A stretch of 64,000 nucleotides of DNA from Hyphomicrobium_A sp963782555 (GTDB taxonomy: Bacteria; Pseudomonadota; Alphaproteobacteria; Rhizobiales; Hyphomicrobiaceae), in contig CAWAKB010000003.1 in NCBI GenBank assembly GCA_963782555.1, positions 682,001-746,000 on the forward strand. The letters run 5' to 3'. This document shows positions 10,428 through 19,074 of this stretch, piece by piece; position 1 is the stretch's first letter; the number at the start of each line of letters is the position of its first letter. The notes beneath the pieces are model-generated. The model saw nothing but the letters and a program-made list of their open reading frames with translations. It was not told where the DNA came from and made no database searches. The position numbers and the translations under genes were made by a program.

Positions 10428-10506
10428 CGGGCCAAAGGCTCGCTCCGGGGCGTAAAGGGAATCAGGAGACTAGCTCGTCTGCCAGCCCCTCGCCATTGCC
10501 GCCGCG

Positions 10507-12699
10507 CTACCTCAGCCGCACCGTCACGCGATCGGCCCGGCCCTTGGCATCGATCACCGAAAGCTTGACGAAACCAGGGCCGTCGGGCTGCCACATCACC
10601 TGGCGTGCGCGCGGGTCCGACGTGATCGGTGCGCCGTTGACCAGCCACGTGAGGGGGAGCACGCCGCCACTCGCCTTCAACTGCACGGGCGCATCCTCTT
10701 CGGCCTCGACCTCGGCGCGGTCGGGCGGAAAGGCGATGAGGACGCGCGGCTCGAGGAACGGCCCTTGCGCCGTCTCGGTGCCGCCTTCGCGGAAGCGTTT
10801 CAAGGGCGGCGGCAGGTCTGAGCCGGTTCCCCGGATGACGCCCGGTGGCGGCGGGGGCAGGGGGTAGCGCTTCTCACTCAGTCGGGCGAAAGCGTCAAAC
10901 AGGATGGGAGCCGCGGCGCGGCGGCCGATCAGACCGGGGGTCGAGGCGTTGTCGGGACGGCCGACCCACACAGCGACCGTGTACTTGCCGTCGTAGCCGA
11001 CGGCCCAGGCGTCGCGGTAGCCGTAGGAGGTTCCCGTCTTGTAGGCCAGGCGCCCGCCCTTGGCGTTCAAGGGCGGGGGGGCATCCTTCAGGATGTCCGT
11101 CACGTACCAGGCGGCGAGCGGCGACAGGACGTACTTGGCGGGAGCGATATGTTTCCCGTGAAGCAATGCGCGCGCGGCCGCGTTGGCAGCAGTTTCGTCC
11201 CGCCGGTGCACGAGCGTAACCGCCTTGCCGCCCTCCGCTAAGCTTGCGTAGAGCGTCGCGAGACCGTGCAGGGTCAGGCCGACGCCGCCGAGCGCCATCG
11301 CCAGCGTCGGGGCGGTCTTGTCGGGGAATTGCGGCTCGACGCCGATCTGCCGGAAGCGGCCGGCGAGCTTGCCGGGGCCGACGGCGGCCATGACTTTCAC
11401 GGCCGGGATGTTGAGCGATTGCGCCAGCGCATCGCGCATTGTCACCGTGCCATGATAGCCCTCGTCGAAGTTTTTGGGTGCGTAGGAGCCGAAGCGCACC
11501 GGGCGATCCTCGATCAGCGTCTCCGGGTGGGCGATGCCGGCCTCGAAGGCAAGTCCGTAGATGAACGGCTTCAAGGTGGAGCCCGGCGAGCGCACGGCGG
11601 CCGCCATGTCGATCGCGCCGAAGCGCGCGTCGTCGAGGTAGCCGGCCGAGCCGACGTAGGCGATGACCTCACCTGTCGTGTGATCGACCGCGAGGATGGC
11701 CGCCGACAGCTTCTGGCCCAAGAGCTTCGTCTGCTCCTCGGCGAGGCTTTCGAGCGCGCGCTGTATGCCGCGGTCGATGGTGAGCAGGTGCACGGTCTTG
11801 GTCGGCTGCGCCAACACCTCAGATTCGGAGAGGTGCGGAGCGAATTTCGGGAACGCGCGCCGTGAGTGCGGCACGGGCTCGTGGCTCGCGCGCTTGGCTT
11901 CGGCTTCAGAGATCACGCCGGCGCCCACCGCACGCTCGAGCACGCGGTCGCGGGCGGCGCGCGCCGCTTCGGGGTAGCGGTCGGGGCGGCGCTGCTCGGG
12001 CGATTGCGGGAGCGCCACCAGAAGCGCGGCCTCGCCGATCGACAAATGCCGCGGCTCCTTGCCGAAGTAGGCGAGCGAGGCGGCCCGCACGCCCTCGATG
12101 TTGCCGCCGAACGGCGCGAGCCGCAGATAGAGCTTGAGTATCTCTTGCTTCGACAGGTGCCGCTCGAGCTGCAGCGCGCCGATGATCTGGCGCAGCTTGG
12201 CGCGTGGGGAGCGCTCGTAGTTCCCCTCGATGAGACGCGCGACCTGCATGGTCAGCGTCGAGCCGCCCGATACGATGTGGCCGTAGCGTACGATCTGCCA
12301 GGCCGCGCGCATCAGCGCGCCCACATCGACGCCCGAATGCTCGTAGAAGCGGTTGTCCTCGAACGCCATCAGCAGGGCGAGGTAGCGCTGGTCGACCTGG
12401 TCGGGCGCGACGGGAAGGCGCCAGCGGCCCTCCGGCGTCGTGAAGGCCCGTAGTAACTTTCCATTGCGGTCGAGCACGGTAGTGGAGACCCGGTGCGCTT
12501 CCTTGAGATCGGGCGGCCCGAGATAGGCAACGGTCGCGTAGAGCGCGCCCGCGCCAATGGCAACGGCGAGGACAATCGAAGCCAGCGAAATGGCAACAGG
12601 CCGGAGCCACCGCGGCCATGCTCCCGTTGCAGTGCGCTGGGTGGGGTCGGAGGTAGAAGGACTGCTCTGGGACAACCGCTCAAGCATCGTGTGGTTCAT
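10507..12699 (-). CDS. pbpC: Penicillin-binding protein 1C, bifunctional class A PBP
   Basis: 730 residues: cytoplasmic tail, one anchor helix (about 30-55), a GT51 glycosyltransferase domain with catalytic-Glu motif FEDNRFYEHSGVD (about 110) and GGSTLTMQVAR, then a transpeptidase with SxxK in SPGSTLKPFIYG (about 373), SLN (about 425) and KTGT (about 551), and a C-terminal biPBP-C-type domain (about 640-730). It polymerises and may cross-link peptidoglycan in the periplasm. It follows the alpha-2-macroglobulin gene on the same strand, the well-known pbpC/yfhM pairing. Confidence 0.95.
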   Translation of the reverse strand: MNHTMLERLSQSSPSTSDPTQRTATGAWPRWLRPVAISLASIVLAVAIGAGALYATVAYLGPPDLKEAHRVSTTVLDRNGKLLRAFTTPEGRWRLPVAPDQVDQRYLALLMAFEDNRFYEHSGVDVGALMRAAWQIVRYGHIVSGGSTLTMQVARLIEGNYERSPRAKLRQIIGALQLERHLSKQEILKLYLRLAPFGGNIEGVRAASLAYFGKEPRHLSIGEAALLVALPQSPEQRRPDRYPEAARAARDRVLERAVGAGVISEAEAKRASHEPVPHSRRAFPKFAPHLSESEVLAQPTKTVHLLTIDRGIQRALESLAEEQTKLLGQKLSAAILAVDHTTGEVIAYVGSAGYLDDARFGAIDMAAAVRSPGSTLKPFIYGLAFEAGIAHPETLIEDRPVRFGSYAPKNFDEGYHGTVTMRDALAQSLNIPAVKVMAAVGPGKLAGRFRQIGVEPQFPDKTAPTLAMALGGVGLTLHGLATLYASLAEGGKAVTLVHRRDETAANAAARALLHGKHIAPAKYVLSPLAAWYVTDILKDAPPPLNAKGGRLAYKTGTSYGYRDAWAVGYDGKYTVAVWVGRPDNASTPGLIGRRAAAPILFDAFARLSEKRYPLPPPPPGVIRGTGSDLPPPLKRFREGGTETAQGPFLEPRVLIAFPPDRAEVEAEEDAPVQLKASGGVLPLTWLVNGAPITSDPRARQVMWQPDGPGFVKLSVIDAKGRADRVTVRLR

Positions 12700-12771
12700 T
12701 CAGTGTTGCTGCAAGACATTAACGTCCGGCGAATCCGTTACCCCGCCTTTATAGCCCTTACCCACCCTTAA

Positions 12772-12797
12772 GCCCCTCCCCCAATAGGGGAAGGGGC
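12772..12797. repeat. Inverted repeat between the alpha-2-macroglobulin gene and pbpC
   Basis: On the minus strand GCCCCTTCCCC and GGGGGAGGGGC form an 11-bp stem (one G-U pair) around a 4-nt loop. There is no T-run after it, so it could be a processing or attenuation hairpin rather than a strong terminator. Confidence 0.5.
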
Positions 12798-12824
12798 ATT
12801 GGGAGTAGGTCAGCAAACCCTCCC

Positions 12825-15800
12825 TTACTCGGCTGCCGTCACGGTGAGCGTGCCGGCCGCCGTGCGCGCGTAGCGTTGCGGCCGGTACATGTCCTCGACG
12901 GTCGCTGCCGGGTGAACGAATGTGCCGGGCGTCACCGCGCGCACGACGTAGGCGACCGTGGCCGATGCGGCCGGCCCTTTTACCTGCGTCGTTCCGTCGG
13001 GCGTGCCTTGCGGCTCGATGTTGGCGTTCTGCACATTCGCACCCGAGAAGTTGAAGGCGGCGACGAAGCGGTCGTCGCGGAACTCCGCATGCTCGGGCTG
13101 CGCCGTCGTCTTGAGCCAGGGAAGCGACTTGATGTCGCCGCCATCCACGATGTGGGGGTTCTCGATCTCGAATCCCGCCGGCAGGTGATCAACGAGCAAC
13201 ACGCGTCCACCCGCCTCCTGGGCTTCCACCTTCACTACAGCGACGAAACGCTCGTTCTGCTTGACGGTACTGGTCCCGCCGGTGGCGCTCGCCAGGTCGA
13301 CCTGCTTGCCGTCGAGCGTGTAGTAGCTGCGCTCGATGGTGAAGCCCTTGGAGGCCGGCGGCTCGGGTCTCAACGCGGCGCCGATGACGCTCACGACCGC
13401 ATCGACCTCCGTGTCGCCCTCGTTCGCCACCGTCAGCGGCGACTTCGCGAGCGCCTCGGCCGTCAGCGAGCGTAGCACCGAGCCGGCGACGGGCGCCCCG
13501 TTGACGACGAGCTTTGCCGACTTGGCCTGCTCGGAGAGCGCGTTGGCAGCAAGCAGCATCCACGCCTGCTCCTGGGTGGAGGTGTAGTCGCGGTTCAAGT
13601 AGGCCTTGGCGATCACGTTGACGAGCTTGGGCGCCTCGATCGTCGAGACCTTGGTCTCGGTGGCGAGCGTCACCAGCGCGGCGCTGTCACGCAAGTCCGA
13701 GCCGTAGTCGGCGCGGTAGGCGTAGGCGCCGGCCGGGTCTGCCGCATGGAGGTTAGTGAGCGCGGTGGCAAAGGCACGCTCCGCGCGGGTCTTGTCGCCC
13801 ATCATGGCGAGCGCAGCGCCGAGCTGGGCCTGCGCCAGCGGCGTCTCGAAGCGGTCGAGACGCGTGTCGGCGTAGTAGCGCAACTCGCCGATCGGCGCCC
13901 GGCCGTTGCGTGCGAGCACGTAGAGCGCATAGGCGCGGTCCTCGCCGCCCTTCTCGAAGTCCTGCGCATAGGCGATGAAGTTCTGCAGCCTATCGAGGGC
14001 TTGACCGAAGCCGATGGGGTTCACGTTGAAGCCCTGCTCCTTGGCGCGCGTCAGGAAGTCGGTGATGTAGCCAGTGAGCCAGAGGTCAGTGCTGCTGGGA
14101 CCCCAGACGCCGAAGGCGCCGGAGCCGTCCTGCATCTCGAACACGCGGTCGACAGCCTTCTGCACACGCTCTTTGAGCTCTTTGTCCGGCGCGATGCCGA
14201 GCTCGCCCGCGAGCGCGTTGGCATAGAGGAGCGGCAGCGCGCGGCTCACCGTCTGCTCGGCGCAGCCGTAGGGATAGCGGTCGAGCGCGGTGAGCAGGCC
14301 GGGCACGTCGAGGGCCGCAGTCGGGCCGACGCTCAAGTTGACCCGCGTGCGGTCGGGGATCAGGTCGTGGACCAGATCGGGAGACAGCGTGATGCTGCCG
14401 CCGCCTGGTTTCAGCGCCACGACCGTCGTGCGCTTGATGTCGCCCGCCGGTGGTTTCACGTCAAAGGTGAGGTGGCGGGCAACGTCGATGCTGTCGGGTC
14501 CCCTGACATGGATGTCGTAGGTGAGCTCGCCGACGCTAGTAGGCTTGATGGCGACGTGCTCGGAGCGGCGCTCGCCGACCTTCAAGTCGAGGGTTGCGTC
14601 GTGCACCGTCGTCGTTCCCTGATCGACCTCGAGCTTGTAGCCCGTGGCCGGGCCTTCCACGTTGTGCACGGCGATGTCGAGCTGGGCCTCATCGCCGAGC
14701 GTGAGGAAGCGCGGACCCGAAGCCGTCAGCGCCACCTTGTCGCGCACGATCACGTCGCGCGAGGCATGCCCCAGCTTGTCGGCGCTCCAGGCGACGGCCA
14801 TGACGCGCACGGTGCCGTTGAAGTCGGGCAAGTCGAAATCGACGCTCGCATTGCCGTCGGCATCGACCGTGACGATGCCCGAGTAGAGCGCGACCGTCTC
14901 CTCCACTGGCGGGCTGCCTCGCGAGCCCAATTCGGCGCCGGCGTCGCCGCCGGAGCGCAAGCTGCCGCGCTCGGCGCGCATGCCGTCGATGAGGCGCCCG
15001 TAGAAGTCGCGGATCTCAAGCCCCATGCGCCGCTGCGCATAGAACCAATCCTCCGGCGCCGGAGTCTGGAAGCGCGTCAGGTTGAGGATGCCGAGATCGA
15101 CGGCCGCAACCGTAATGTGTGCTTCCTCACCGGCCTTGAGGCCCGCCAACTTGACGGGGACCGTCAAGGTCGTGCCCGACTTGATCTTATCAGGCGGGTT
15201 GAGCGCTACGTTGAGCGTCTTGGCCGACTGATCGAGGCCCAGCCAGGCGACGCCGATGGCGCGGCTCGGCATGCGCTTCAGGGATTCGTCCATTGGCCGG
15301 TAGAGCATGGCGGTCACGTAGGCGCCGGGACCCCAATCGGAGCCGACCGGCACGTCCACCTCGCCGCCGCCGTTGGCGATCTCGGCTTCCTGCATCGAGA
15401 GCAGGCCGCCCGACACCACCGCAACGAGCGCTTTGCCGCCCTGCTTGGTGGCGATGCGCAGTTTCGCGGTGTCGCCCGGCTGGTAGCTCGCGCGGTCGAG
15501 CGCCACGTCGAGGATCTCGGGGCTGTCCGCCTCGTTGCCGGACGTGTACCAGCCGGCGTTGAAGGTGATGCTCGCTGCCGGCCCGCTCGGGCCGGCGCTC
15601 GTCACCTCGAGCTTGTAGCGGCCGTAGCGGACATTTGCCGTGATCTTGGCGAGGTCGCCCTCCGCGGTTGCAGAAATGGTGCCGTCGGCGACCTTGCGGG
15701 TGAGGGTCACCGGCTCGTAGTTCCACTGGCCGTCGCGGCGGTACCACTGCCAGTTGGTGTCGAGCCGTACAAGCTGCCAGCTGAGAACGGGGGCGGCGGT

Positions 15801-18119
15801 ACGCTCGCCTTTCCCGTCGAGCTCCACGACCTCGAATTGAGCCGTCTGGTTGTCGTCGAGGTCCTGACCCTTGAACAGCGACTTGATGCCGATGCGTGGC
15901 TCCTTCAGGTCGACGGGAATGGTGAGGCTGCGCTCGATCGTGCGGCCGCCGGTCTCGCGCAGGCGCAGGATGACGTTGGCCTCCAGCGGCTTGGCCGTGT
16001 GGGGAATCTGCGGCAGCGCCACGGCAATGTCGGCGTTGCCTTGTGCATCCGTCGTCGCCGTTGCGTCGAGCGGCTGGCGCACGGGATCGACGCTCTCGTC
16101 CGCCTCGCCGAACTGGAAGCCCGGGAAGCCTTCGGCGTCCTTGTTCGACGGTTTGACGACGATGTCGCCCTCGATCGCCAGGCCCTCGGCCGGCGGCCCA
16201 TAGAGATAGCGGCCAGAGGCCTTGATGGTCTCGGTCTCGCCCGGCGACAGCGCCGCCGCCGGCGGCTCGATCTTGAGGTCGAGGCGTTCAGGCACGAAGT
16301 CCTCGACCAGGAAGGAGACCTGCGTGATGGCATCGCTCTGCGGGTCGGCGTGCAGCTTGGCGCGCCACGTGCCCGTCATGGCGGAGGGCAGCAGCCCCAA
16401 GGTGAGCTCGCGGCCGCCGAGACCCTTATCGGGAAGCGTGTAGCGACGATATTCCACGCCGTCGGGGCGCGTGACGATCAGCGTCACCGGCAGGCTTGCC
16501 GCCTTGCCGGTCTTGTCGCGCACGAGACCCGTGATGTGCACATCCTCGCCGGGGCGGTAGATGCCGCGCTCGGTGTAGAGGTAGGCGTCGAGCGGCCCCG
16601 GCGCCTCGCGCCCCTTGACCCCGCGGTCGGTCAGGTCGAAGGCGCCAGAGGTGAGATCGAGGAACGCGTACTCGCCGTCATCGCTCTCGGCGACGAGCAG
16701 TGCCGGCTGCAAGCCGCCCTCGCCGCGCGTCAAGCCGGCATCGAATCTGGCATAGCCGTTGGTGTCGGTCTTGGCGCTGCCCAAGACCTCGTTGTTGCGG
16801 GCAACCAGCTTGACCTTGACGTCCGCGGAGGGCGTGGCCGCGGCAAGCGAGCGCACGAACGCGTGCACGCCGTCATCGCCGGAGAAAGCTGTGAGACCCA
16901 GGTCCGAGACGATGAACCACTGCGTCGCCTCGGTGTAGGAGTTGTCGCGCGACTTCTGCGTTGGCTTGGCGATCGCCACGTAGACGCCGGGCTTCAAGGT
17001 GCCGACCGCATCGGTGACGGGCAGCGCCGTGGTCACCGCCTCGTTGAGCTTCTGGGGCACGTCCATCGTGCCCGAGTACACGAGCTCGCCGGTCCGCGAT
17101 TTGATGGTCTCAACCTCGTAGTGCGAGAGCTGGCGCTGGAAGTCGCCGCTGTCGAGGGTGCCGACGAGGCTGCGGTCGCCGATGCGGTAGACCTCGACCG
17201 CCACCTTGGAGGTGTTGACGCTGACGAGCGGGATGCCCTGCTGTCCGCGGCTCGGCAGCACGTAGTTCTTGCCCGAGAAGCGCACGTACGGCTTGCGGTC
17301 GGGTACGTAGACAGCGATCTCGATCGACTTTTGCAAATTCTCATCGACGTCGGACGGCAGACCGGCGCGTACCTGCACCTCGTAGCGCTCGCCGTGCGTC
17401 AGGCCTTCGACGCAGAGCTGCTCGCCTTCGGCGACGACGTTTTGCGGGTCCTTGCCGTCGACTGAGATGAATTTGGCGAAGTCCACGCTTGCCCGCGACA
17501 GGCTCTCGGAGAACTGCAGGCACAGGCGCGGGGTCGCCGTCTCCGATTCCGTCTTGTAGTCGACCATGCGGAAGCCGTGCTCGGCGCGCAGCTTGTCGTA
17601 GAGCTGGTGCACGCTCGGGTCGTCGGAGAGGGCAAGGCTCGTCTTGAGAGCGTCGATGGCGGGGCGCCAGTAGGAGCGCCGCTGCAACGCGGCGGCGAGA
17701 ACGACGAGCGCGTTGGCCTTCAATTGCGTTTCCTGCCCGCGCTGGTAGGCGAGATAGGCCGCGCCCGAGGCATTGACGGGAAGGTCGTAGCGCTCGCTGC
17801 CCTTGTTGGGGTCGGGCGCGATCGCGAGCAGAGCACGGGCGAGCCCGAGCCAGGCCGCGGCATCCTGGTCGTCGGCAACGACCGCGCCGGCATAGCTGCG
17901 CGAGGCCGCCCGCGGGTCTTGCGCAAGCGTGCGGTCGCCCTCTACACGCATGGCGGCGCCGTCGCGTCCGACAAGATGCCAGTTCGCCTTCAGATAGGTC
18001 TCGTAGCGCTCCGCGTCGCTCTCGACGTCGTGGTGAGCGAAGGTTCGCTCTTCGGCTGTTGCCTGGGCAATCGGAAAATAGAGGACGAGGGCGAGGAAGA
18101 CGTGCGCGAGATACCGCAT
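12825..18119 (-). CDS. Bacterial alpha-2-macroglobulin family protein
   Basis: 1764 residues from an ATG at 18119, chosen because a clean signal peptide (MRYLAHVFLALVLYFPIAQA) starts there; the frame is open 26 codons further upstream. The thioester motif PYGCAEQ is intact at about residue 1286, preceded by repeated MG-like beta-sandwich domains and the bait-like region around residues 1050-1090. Family members (YfhM-like) trap attacking proteases in the periplasm and work with PBP1C to repair breached peptidoglycan. The adjacent pbpC supports this. No lipobox is seen, so it is probably soluble periplasmic. Confidence 0.93.
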   Translation of the reverse strand: MRYLAHVFLALVLYFPIAQATAEERTFAHHDVESDAERYETYLKANWHLVGRDGAAMRVEGDRTLAQDPRAASRSYAGAVVADDQDAAAWLGLARALLAIAPDPNKGSERYDLPVNASGAAYLAYQRGQETQLKANALVVLAAALQRRSYWRPAIDALKTSLALSDDPSVHQLYDKLRAEHGFRMVDYKTESETATPRLCLQFSESLSRASVDFAKFISVDGKDPQNVVAEGEQLCVEGLTHGERYEVQVRAGLPSDVDENLQKSIEIAVYVPDRKPYVRFSGKNYVLPSRGQQGIPLVSVNTSKVAVEVYRIGDRSLVGTLDSGDFQRQLSHYEVETIKSRTGELVYSGTMDVPQKLNEAVTTALPVTDAVGTLKPGVYVAIAKPTQKSRDNSYTEATQWFIVSDLGLTAFSGDDGVHAFVRSLAAATPSADVKVKLVARNNEVLGSAKTDTNGYARFDAGLTRGEGGLQPALLVAESDDGEYAFLDLTSGAFDLTDRGVKGREAPGPLDAYLYTERGIYRPGEDVHITGLVRDKTGKAASLPVTLIVTRPDGVEYRRYTLPDKGLGGRELTLGLLPSAMTGTWRAKLHADPQSDAITQVSFLVEDFVPERLDLKIEPPAAALSPGETETIKASGRYLYGPPAEGLAIEGDIVVKPSNKDAEGFPGFQFGEADESVDPVRQPLDATATTDAQGNADIAVALPQIPHTAKPLEANVILRLRETGGRTIERSLTIPVDLKEPRIGIKSLFKGQDLDDNQTAQFEVVELDGKGERTAAPVLSWQLVRLDTNWQWYRRDGQWNYEPVTLTRKVADGTISATAEGDLAKITANVRYGRYKLEVTSAGPSGPAASITFNAGWYTSGNEADSPEILDVALDRASYQPGDTAKLRIATKQGGKALVAVVSGGLLSMQEAEIANGGGEVDVPVGSDWGPGAYVTAMLYRPMDESLKRMPSRAIGVAWLGLDQSAKTLNVALNPPDKIKSGTTLTVPVKLAGLKAGEEAHITVAAVDLGILNLTRFQTPAPEDWFYAQRRMGLEIRDFYGRLIDGMRAERGSLRSGGDAGAELGSRGSPPVEETVALYSGIVTVDADGNASVDFDLPDFNGTVRVMAVAWSADKLGHASRDVIVRDKVALTASGPRFLTLGDEAQLDIAVHNVEGPATGYKLEVDQGTTTVHDATLDLKVGERRSEHVAIKPTSVGELTYDIHVRGPDSIDVARHLTFDVKPPAGDIKRTTVVALKPGGGSITLSPDLVHDLIPDRTRVNLSVGPTAALDVPGLLTALDRYPYGCAEQTVSRALPLLYANALAGELGIAPDKELKERVQKAVDRVFEMQDGSGAFGVWGPSSTDLWLTGYITDFLTRAKEQGFNVNPIGFGQALDRLQNFIAYAQDFEKGGEDRAYALYVLARNGRAPIGELRYYADTRLDRFETPLAQAQLGAALAMMGDKTRAERAFATALTNLHAADPAGAYAYRADYGSDLRDSAALVTLATETKVSTIEAPKLVNVIAKAYLNRDYTSTQEQAWMLLAANALSEQAKSAKLVVNGAPVAGSVLRSLTAEALAKSPLTVANEGDTEVDAVVSVIGAALRPEPPASKGFTIERSYYTLDGKQVDLASATGGTSTVKQNERFVAVVKVEAQEAGGRVLLVDHLPAGFEIENPHIVDGGDIKSLPWLKTTAQPEHAEFRDDRFVAAFNFSGANVQNANIEPQGTPDGTTQVKGPAASATVAYVVRAVTPGTFVHPAATVEDMYRPQRYARTAAGTLTVTAAE

Positions 18120-18277
18120 GGGGGGCCACCTTGGGGGGTCTGTGACGAAGCGATCCAGGCTCACCATGGAAGCCGGGTCGATCACGGTGAAGCCCATCAG
18201 AGTCCAATGTCCGTACGGCGGCGATAACGGAACTATTATCGGGAGTTCCCGCGACTTGCGGCCTTATTCGCTTGAAT

Positions 18278-18307
18278 GAAAAAAGAGGCCGGTCATCGAC
18301 CGGCCTC
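18278..18307 (-). terminator. Rho-independent terminator
   Basis: On the minus strand GAGGCCGG (18307-18300) and CCGGCCTC (18292-18285) form an 8-bp GC stem with a 7-nt loop, immediately followed by six T. It terminates the minus-strand gene that ends at 18344. Confidence 0.85.
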
Positions 18308-18343
18308 CACTAAATTCGCTTATCAAAATCGGAGTGTTGCCGA

Positions 18344-18922
18344 CTACTGGCGGCGCGGGCTCTCGGAGCGCGCCATCGGCATGCCGGCGATGCCGGGCAG
18401 CTGCGAGGCAAGTGCGGGCGGCAGCTGCGGCATCGATCGCATCGGCACCGCCCCGCGCCAGAGGCGCTCGAACGAGCGGGTCGCCATCGCGGCGACGTCG
18501 GGAGAATCTGTGGAAAAGCGCTCGTAGGTGTCCCGCTTGGAGGCCTCGCGGCGCATGCAATCGCCGATCCAGGCGCGGTCGGGCGCGAGCACGAGTTGCT
18601 CGTGGGCCGCGAGCAGGCGCGGATCACGCGCCACGCGGCACTCGCCGGGCAGGCCGAAGGTGGTGGAGTCGGCTCGGATCGGCTCGGACTCGCAGAAGAT
18701 GGCGCGGACCGAGACGTTGGCGGCGGCGAGCCTTGCTGCATTGGCGCGCAGCGCCTGGGCAACGGGGCTTTTGGGGGAGCGGGCGATGACCGTGTAGCAT
18801 CCAGCCGCGGGCACTCCGTGCCGCGTACGGGCATCCAGATCGCCGATTATGAACTCGCTGATCTTGGCTACTTTCTCCACGACGGTTGCGCAATTCGGTC
18901 GGAAGGAAGCATCGAGTGTCAT
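18344..18922 (-). CDS. Hypothetical protein, cysteine-containing, possibly monocistronic
   Basis: 192 residues starting MTLDASFRPN at 18922. No signal peptide or membrane helix is visible. The protein has dispersed Cys residues (including VPAAGCYTVIARS, RAIFCESEPIR, PGECRVARD, IGDCMRREASK) and a Pro/Met-rich tail. A strong terminator lies 37 nt after the stop, which supports a real transcription unit. I do not recognise the family. Confidence 0.65.
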   Translation of the reverse strand: MTLDASFRPNCATVVEKVAKISEFIIGDLDARTRHGVPAAGCYTVIARSPKSPVAQALRANAARLAAANVSVRAIFCESEPIRADSTTFGLPGECRVARDPRLLAAHEQLVLAPDRAWIGDCMRREASKRDTYERFSTDSPDVAAMATRSFERLWRGAVPMRSMPQLPPALASQLPGIAGMPMARSESPRRQ

Positions 18923-19074
18923 GACCGCATTTCCCCTTGTTGCTCGGGTCGGGTAACGGCAATTCGTGCCCCGCCGAGTTGTTCATCTTGTGCGCCATTA
19001 AGGTGACAATTGGGTTAAGCAAATCTTGCGCTCCGCACTCTGGTGCACCGTTCGGGTTGCATCTCGTCGTGTCA

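Noticed and set aside
13746..17465. A 1239-codon open frame antisense to the alpha-2-macroglobulin gene
   Set aside because: It mirrors the codon pattern of a very GC-rich gene, has Arg/Ala/Gly/Val/Asp-biased composition, no domain, and the sense strand encodes an intact A2M with thioester.
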